A stretch of DNA of 64,000 nucleotides from Casp-actino8 sp046091365 (lineage in GTDB: Bacteria; Actinomycetota; Acidimicrobiia; Acidimicrobiales; Ilumatobacteraceae): the NCBI GenBank assembly GCA_046091365.1, contig JBJTBM010000117.1:1-64000 (forward strand), in the 5' to 3' direction. The notes beneath the pieces were generated by a model. The model was given only the letters and a program-made list of their open reading frames with translations. It was not told the DNA's origin and did no database searches. This document shows positions 60,073 to 64,000 of the stretch, piece by piece (the stretch's first letter is position 1; each line of letters starts with the position of its first letter). The translations under genes and the position numbers were made by a program.

Positions 60073-60801
60073 ATGTCCGATGACGACCTCTGGGAGACCC
60101 ACGCGTCGTGGTGGATCGACGGTTTCACCGATGGTGCCGATCCGGAGTACGAGGAGCAGATCCTTCCGCTGGCGGCTGAGGAACTGGCGGGCTTCCCGCA
60201 CGTGCTCGACGTGGGGTGCGGTGACGGACAGGTGTCGCGCCTGGCGAGACGCATAGGAGCCTCGCTCGTGGTCGGCATCGACCCCACCCGCAATCAGATC
60301 GACGTCGCGGCCGGACGGGCCGGGGGTGCCCACTTCGCGCGGGCCGGGGCCGACCACCTTCCGTTCGCCGACGGCACCTTCGACGCGGTCGTCGCTTGTC
60401 TCGTTTTCGAACACATCGTCGCCGTCGACACGGCGATCTCCGAGGTGGCCCGGGTGCTGCGACCGGGCGGACGATTCTGTTTCTTCCTCAATCACCCGTT
60501 GTTGCAGACGCCCGGAAGTGGCTGGATCGACGATCAGATCCTCGACCCGCCCGAACAGTATTGGCGCATCGGGCCGTACCTCGTCGAACAGCAGACTGTC
60601 GAAGAAGTGGAGAAGGACGTCTTCATACCCTTCGTGCACCGGCCCTTGAGCCGTTACCTGAACGCTCTCATCGCTCACGGTCTCCTGCTCGAGCGCATGG
60701 TCGAGCCGGCGCCACCACCGGGATTCCTCGCCCGCGCCACCGAGTACCAGGAGGCGGCGACCATCCCGCGCCTGTTGTACCTACGCACGGCGAAGTCCTG
60801 A
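60073..60801 (+). CDS. Class I SAM-dependent methyltransferase
   Basis: A 242-aa methyltransferase with the SAM loop VLDVGCGDGQVSRLARRIG (about 44-62), GIDPTRNQI at strand 2, a Methyltransf_11-like GADHLPFADGTFDAVVACLVFEHI core and ARVLRPGGRFCFFLNHPLLQ at strand 5. Acidic start DDDLWETHASWW. Substrate unknown; the DHL-PF-DGTFD core is common in UbiE-like small-molecule enzymes. It is divergent from the LLM gene and upstream of a short ORF and rapZ. Confidence 0.85.
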   Translation: MSDDDLWETHASWWIDGFTDGADPEYEEQILPLAAEELAGFPHVLDVGCGDGQVSRLARRIGASLVVGIDPTRNQIDVAAGRAGGAHFARAGADHLPFADGTFDAVVACLVFEHIVAVDTAISEVARVLRPGGRFCFFLNHPLLQTPGSGWIDDQILDPPEQYWRIGPYLVEQQTVEEVEKDVFIPFVHRPLSRYLNALIAHGLLLERMVEPAPPPGFLARATEYQEAATIPRLLYLRTAKS

Positions 60802-60817
60802 GCCGGAGGGCGTGATC

Positions 60818-60934
60818 GTGCTCATCGAAACTCGGTTCTGGACCCCCGAAAATCCTTCCGATCCATTCGCGTCGTCGACTCGCGACGCCAACGATTTCGA
60901 GCCCATTCGTCGGCTCGTGTTGGACGCTCGCTAG
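60818..60934 (+). CDS. Possible small protein, 38 aa, unknown
   Basis: GTG 60818 opens 38 codons (MLIETRFWTPENP ... PIRRLVLDAR) with a strong GGAGGG site 7 nt upstream, 16 nt after the methyltransferase stop. The TAG stop is the first three bases of the rapZ -10 element. Composition looks protein-like (no long runs, mixed charges). No homologue is recognised; it may be a decayed gene tail or a real micro-protein. GTG 60812 is an alternative start. Confidence 0.35.
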   Translation: MLIETRFWTPENPSDPFASSTRDANDFEPIRRLVLDAR

Positions 60935-60937
60935 TTT
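60932..60937 (+). promoter_or_regulatory. -10 element of rapZ (leaderless)
   Basis: TAGTTT ends 7 nt before ATG 60945. Confidence 0.55.
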
Positions 60938-60944
60938 TTCGGAC

Positions 60945-61790
60945 ATGGCCGACGTCCTCGTCATCACCGGTTTGTCGGGAGCGGGGAGGTCATCGACGGC
61001 CGGAGTGCTCGAGGATCTCGACTGGTACGTGGTCGACAACCTGCCGACTTCACTCGTCGACACGATCGTCGAACTGGCGAGCGTGCCGGGATCCGGGATC
61101 GAGCGGCTCGCGCTGGTCGCCGGTCGCCAACACCTGGAGTTGATGCCGAAGGTGGCGCGGATGCGCGGCGAAGGTCATCGGGTGCGCGTGGTGTACCTCG
61201 ATGCGTCGACCCGTGAGTTGGTGAAGCGCTACGAGGCGAGTCGCCGCCGACATCCTCTGGCGGCCGAAGCGGACGGGCTGGTGGAGTCCATCGAACTCGA
61301 GCGATCGTTGCTCGAGCCCATGAAAGGCGATTGCGACCTGGTCATCGACACGACCGAACTCAACACGAATCAATTGAAGGCGAAACTGCTCGGGCTATTC
61401 GAGAGCGCCGAACGGGAGACTCTGCGCATCGCCGTGGAGTCATTCGGGTTCAAACACGGTCTCCCATTGGACGCCGACATCGTGATGGATGTCCGTTTCC
61501 TCCCGAACCCACATTGGGACGAGGCGCTGCGGCCGCTCACGGGACTCGACGCCGCGGTCCGCGAGTATGTGCTCGGTCGCCCCGAGGCGGGGACGTTCGT
61601 CGACCACCTCGTGGGTCTGCTGGCCGGGATCGTTCCGCAGTACGCGGCGGAGGGCAAGAGCTACCTGACCATCGCCGTCGGGTGCACCGGCGGCCGCCAC
61701 CGATCGGTCGCCGTGGCGGCCGAGGTCGCGACGCGCTTGCAGGCGTCGGGGAATCCGGTGCGCGTCAATCACCGCGACATCGATCGCTGA
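60945..61790 (+). CDS. rapZ: RapZ/YvcJ-type nucleotide-binding protein
   Basis: A 281-aa P-loop protein of the RapZ/YvcJ family. Walker A VITGLSGAGRSSTAG (about 5-19), Walker B-like WYVVDNLP (about 27-34), FGFKHGLPLDADIVMDVRFLPNP, and the C-terminal IAVGCTGGRHRSVAVAAEVA domain. Relatives bind GTP/ATP and, in some bacteria, regulate small RNA decay. Usual actinobacterial order is rapZ-yvcK-whiA-gap; here gap follows after a 90-nt spacer with no yvcK or whiA. Confidence 0.93.
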   Translation: MADVLVITGLSGAGRSSTAGVLEDLDWYVVDNLPTSLVDTIVELASVPGSGIERLALVAGRQHLELMPKVARMRGEGHRVRVVYLDASTRELVKRYEASRRRHPLAAEADGLVESIELERSLLEPMKGDCDLVIDTTELNTNQLKAKLLGLFESAERETLRIAVESFGFKHGLPLDADIVMDVRFLPNPHWDEALRPLTGLDAAVREYVLGRPEAGTFVDHLVGLLAGIVPQYAAEGKSYLTIAVGCTGGRHRSVAVAAEVATRLQASGNPVRVNHRDIDR

Positions 61791-61831
61791 GGGTGCCGCG
61801 GGCGAAACCGCACCCAGCCGGCTCGTCCGAC

Positions 61832-61837
61832 TAGTTT
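61832..61837 (+). promoter_or_regulatory. -10 element of gap-pgk
   Basis: TAGTTT would start transcription at about 61844, leaving a 37-nt leader with GAAAGG (61869-61874). The GTG at 61844 opens only an out-of-frame shadow ORF, so this is a leadered promoter. Confidence 0.5.
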
Positions 61838-61880
61838 TGGACGGTGCTCGCCCCGAGAGGCGACCGTCGAAAGGATGACC

Positions 61881-62921
61881 ATGAGCCCTGCCAAGAACGC
61901 CCGCATCGTCCGTGTCGGCATCAACGGCTTCGGACGGATCGGACGGAACTTCTTCCGAGCGGTTCGCGAACGCGGCGCAGCCATCGAGATCGTGGCGGTC
62001 AACGACCTCGGCTCGCTCGACACCATGGCGCACCTCCTCAAGTACGACTCGGTCATGGGCAAGTTGTCCAGCACCGTGAAAGCGGTGAAGAACGGCATCA
62101 GCGTTGACGGTCAGGTGCTGAAGGTGCTCAGCGAGCGCGATCCCAAGTCCCTCCCGTGGGGTGATCTCGGGGTCGACGTCGTCATCGAGAGCACCGGCAT
62201 CTTCACCAAACGCGACACCGCCGCCTACCACCTCGAAGGTGGGGCGCCGCTCGTGATCGTGTCGGCACCATGCGACAACGCCGATGCGACCTTCGTATAC
62301 GGCGTGAATCACAAGGATTTCGACCTCAAGAAGCACAAGGTGGTCTCGAACGCCAGTTGCACGACCAACTGTTTCGTGCCTCTCGTCAAGGTGCTCGACG
62401 ACGCGTTCGGCGTCGAGCAAGGTCTCATGCAGACCGTCCATGCATACACCGGTGACCAGATGCTGGTCGACGGACCGCACAAGGACCTGCGGCGCGCCCG
62501 CGGGGCCGCCATCAACATCGTCCCTACCAGCACCGGTGCTGCCCGGGCCACGAGCCTCGTTCTGTCGAGCATGAAGGGCAAGCTCGACGGTACGTCGTTG
62601 CGGGTACCCATCCCCACCGGGTCGATCGTCGATTTCACCGCGAACCTGAAGAGGTCCGCCACCGTCGAACAGATCAACGCGGCTTTCAAGAAAGCAGCTG
62701 CGGGCTCGTTGAAGGGCATCCTCGCGTACACCGAGGACCCGATCGTGTCGAGCGACATTGTGGGTGACCCGCACAGCAGCATCTTCGATGCCGGTCTCAC
62801 CGCCAGCATGGGCAAGATGGTGAAGGTGCTGGCGTGGTACGACAACGAGTGGGGGTACAGCAACCGCTTGGTCGACACGACTTTGTACGCGGGTTCGAAG
62901 GTGCCGGCGAAGCGTCGTTGA
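61881..62921 (+). CDS. gap: Glyceraldehyde-3-phosphate dehydrogenase
   Basis: A 346-aa glycolytic enzyme. RVGINGFGRIGRNFFRA binds NAD near residues 11-27; the catalytic site is SNASCTTNCFVP (Cys near 158) with His in HAYTGDQ; the WYDNEWGYSNRLV motif is near the C-terminus. ATG 61881 is chosen over ATG 61875 because GAAAGG lies at the proper distance only for the former. The segment KHKVVSNASCTTNCFVPLVKV is canonical. pgk follows at 4 nt. A dinucleotide loop with Val-Asn-Asp-Leu (VAVNDLGSLD) indicates NAD preference. Confidence 0.96.
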   Translation: MSPAKNARIVRVGINGFGRIGRNFFRAVRERGAAIEIVAVNDLGSLDTMAHLLKYDSVMGKLSSTVKAVKNGISVDGQVLKVLSERDPKSLPWGDLGVDVVIESTGIFTKRDTAAYHLEGGAPLVIVSAPCDNADATFVYGVNHKDFDLKKHKVVSNASCTTNCFVPLVKVLDDAFGVEQGLMQTVHAYTGDQMLVDGPHKDLRRARGAAINIVPTSTGAARATSLVLSSMKGKLDGTSLRVPIPTGSIVDFTANLKRSATVEQINAAFKKAAAGSLKGILAYTEDPIVSSDIVGDPHSSIFDAGLTASMGKMVKVLAWYDNEWGYSNRLVDTTLYAGSKVPAKRR

Positions 62922-62925
62922 CGAC

Positions 62926-64000
62926 ATGATCGACGGAATACCAACGCTCGACGATCTGGGCGACGTCGCGGGTCGGCGCGTCCTGGTGCGCACCGACTTC
63001 AACGTCCCGATGGAGACTTCTGCTGACGGCTCACGGCGCGTCACCGATGACTTCCGCGTGCGGGCCGCCCTTCCCACCATCGAGTGGTTGCGCGAACGCG
63101 GTGCGTCGGTCGTCTGCGCCAGCCATCTGGGACGTCCCAAGGGTGCTCCCGAAGACAAGTACTCCATGGCACCGGTCCGGGAACTCCTCGCGACGTTGGC
63201 ACCGGGGGTCGAGTTGCTAGAAAACCTGCGCTTCGACGCCGGCGAAGAAGCCGACGATCCGCTCTTCGTCACCCGTCTGGTGTCGGGTATCGATGCCTAC
63301 GTCGACGACGCCTTCGGTGCCGCGCACCGAGCCCACGGGTCGATCGTGGGACCGCCCCGCACACTTCCTTCGGCGATGGGTCGTCTGCTCGAGCGCGAGG
63401 TCGAGGTGTTGCTCGGACTGCGTCGACACCCCAAGCATCCCTTCGTGGCGGTTCTCGGAGGGTCGAAGATCTCCGACAAGCTCGGTGTCGTCGAGTCGCT
63501 GCTCGACATCGTCGACGCGCTCGTCATCGGTGGGGCGATGTGTTTCACCTTCCTTGCGGCGCAGGGCTTCCCGGTCGGGGCGTCACTGTTCGAGCCGGAC
63601 CAGGTCGAGACCTGCCGGCGGCTGCTCGCCACCGGCAAGTCCATCCATCTTCCCGAAGACATCGTCGGACTCGACGTCGACGGCAACTACGCCACATACG
63701 GACGCCGTCTGCCCGAAGGCGCCAAGGGTTTCGACATCGGACCGGGCTCGGCGGCGGCATTCAGCGACATCATCATGGACGCCCGCATGGTTTTTTGGAA
63801 CGGACCGATGGGTATGTTCGAGGACGAGCGTTTCGCCAAGGGAACCCGGACTGTTGCTCAAGCGATGGCCGACACCAAGGCATTCACCGTGGTCGGCGGG
63901 GGAGACTCCGCCGCCGCCGTGGCACAGTTCGGTCTCGACGACGAGGTCGATCATGTGTCGACGGGTGGCGGAGCGTCGCTCGAATTGTTGGAGCTCGGCG
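62926..64000 (+). CDS. pgk: Phosphoglycerate kinase, cut by right edge
   Basis: About 358 of roughly 390-400 codons of PGK are present; the C-terminus lies beyond the window. RRVLVRTDFNVPME (about 17-30), SHLGRPKG (near 65-72) and LLENLRFDAGEEAD (near 98-111) bind 3-PG. VAVLGGSKISDKLGVV (near 169-184), IGGAMCFTFLAAQG, FWNGPMGMFE and the VVGGGDSAAAVAQFG with STGGGASLELLELG segments bind ATP. ATG 62926 lies 4 nt after gap. The pair is the normal glycolytic operon; tpi probably follows. Confidence 0.95.
   Translation, partial: MIDGIPTLDDLGDVAGRRVLVRTDFNVPMETSADGSRRVTDDFRVRAALPTIEWLRERGASVVCASHLGRPKGAPEDKYSMAPVRELLATLAPGVELLENLRFDAGEEADDPLFVTRLVSGIDAYVDDAFGAAHRAHGSIVGPPRTLPSAMGRLLEREVEVLLGLRRHPKHPFVAVLGGSKISDKLGVVESLLDIVDALVIGGAMCFTFLAAQGFPVGASLFEPDQVETCRRLLATGKSIHLPEDIVGLDVDGNYATYGRRLPEGAKGFDIGPGSAAAFSDIIMDARMVFWNGPMGMFEDERFAKGTRTVAQAMADTKAFTVVGGGDSAAAVAQFGLDDEVDHVSTGGGASLELLELG

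Noticed and set aside
61844..62107. GTG 61844 with TAGTTT exactly 6 nt upstream (87-codon ORF)
   Set aside because: It matches the leaderless spacing but the product is an Arg/His-rich shadow of gap; here the transcript is better read as a 37-nt leader with a Shine-Dalgarno for gap.

Overview
The window is about 65% GC, densely packed and free of mobile elements. It reads as a chromosomal segment of a high-GC actinobacterium, most likely of the class Acidimicrobiia. Supporting signs are three F420-type luciferase-like oxidoreductases, a menaquinone pathway, the actinobacterial gene orders phoH-ybeY-corC ... era ... recO/uppS-glyS and pdtaR-polA-rpsA-coaE-uvrB-uvrA-uvrC-rapZ-gap-pgk, and very frequent leaderless promoters. 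The taxonomic call is inference from gene content only.

Layout. 1-7.4 kb: accessory metabolism, with a cut-off GH10 xylanase, an FAD lactone oxidase and SDR pair, VOC, SnoaL-like and double-hotdog proteins, an F420 oxidoreductase, an AcuI-type reductase and an amidohydrolase remnant. 7.4-10.3 kb: phoH-ybeY-corC, preceded by a tiny leaderless ORF. 10.4-19 kb: two SDRs and most of the menaquinone pathway (menE, menA, menH, menD, menF, menG) with a FrnE/DsbA-like gene; menB and menC are absent. 19-24 kb: fatty-acid or CoA metabolism (acyl-CoA dehydrogenase, acyl-CoA synthetase, F420 oxidoreductase, MaoC hydratase). 24-33 kb: era, an MtrAB/LpqB-like signalling set with the regulator divergent, a DinG-type helicase, uppS beside a degenerate uppS-like gene, recO and glyS. 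33.3-37.2 kb: trpC, trpF, trpB, trpA. 37-39.3 kb: fasciclin lipoprotein, small HIT-like protein, peroxiredoxin, FabZ-like dehydratase. 39.3-43.6 kb: a complete FAS-II operon fabD-fabH-fabG-acpP-fabF whose FabD carries an extra C-terminal lipoyl-like domain. 43.7-51.6 kb: an unusual tRNA, a coiled-coil protein, a PdtaR-like antiterminator, polA split by an in-frame amber codon, a methyltransferase, rpsA and a NarL-type two-component pair. 51.6-64 kb: coaE, uvrB, uvrA, uvrC, an F420 oxidoreductase, a methyltransferase, rapZ, gap and pgk (cut by the right edge).

The most striking global feature is promoter architecture. At least 26 start codons are preceded by a NANNNT (mostly TANNNT) hexamer ending exactly 6 nt before the A/GTG, which predicts leaderless mRNAs and fixes many GTG starts. 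Genes without this element usually have a Shine-Dalgarno sequence or sit in overlapping ATGA/GTGA operon junctions. Convergent genes are packed tail to tail, often with overlapping stops, and only one clear intrinsic terminator was found (37877-37902).

The best candidates for something new are the complementary uppS / uppS-like pair at 29.9-31.2 kb, the leaderless mini-ORF whose stop overlaps the phoH start, the FabD lipoyl-like fusion, the amber-split polA, and a 73-nt tRNA with a CAA anticodon but no long variable arm. No gene-free stretch exceeds 300 bases; the longest, 26964-27226, holds the divergent promoters of the MtrAB-like genes.
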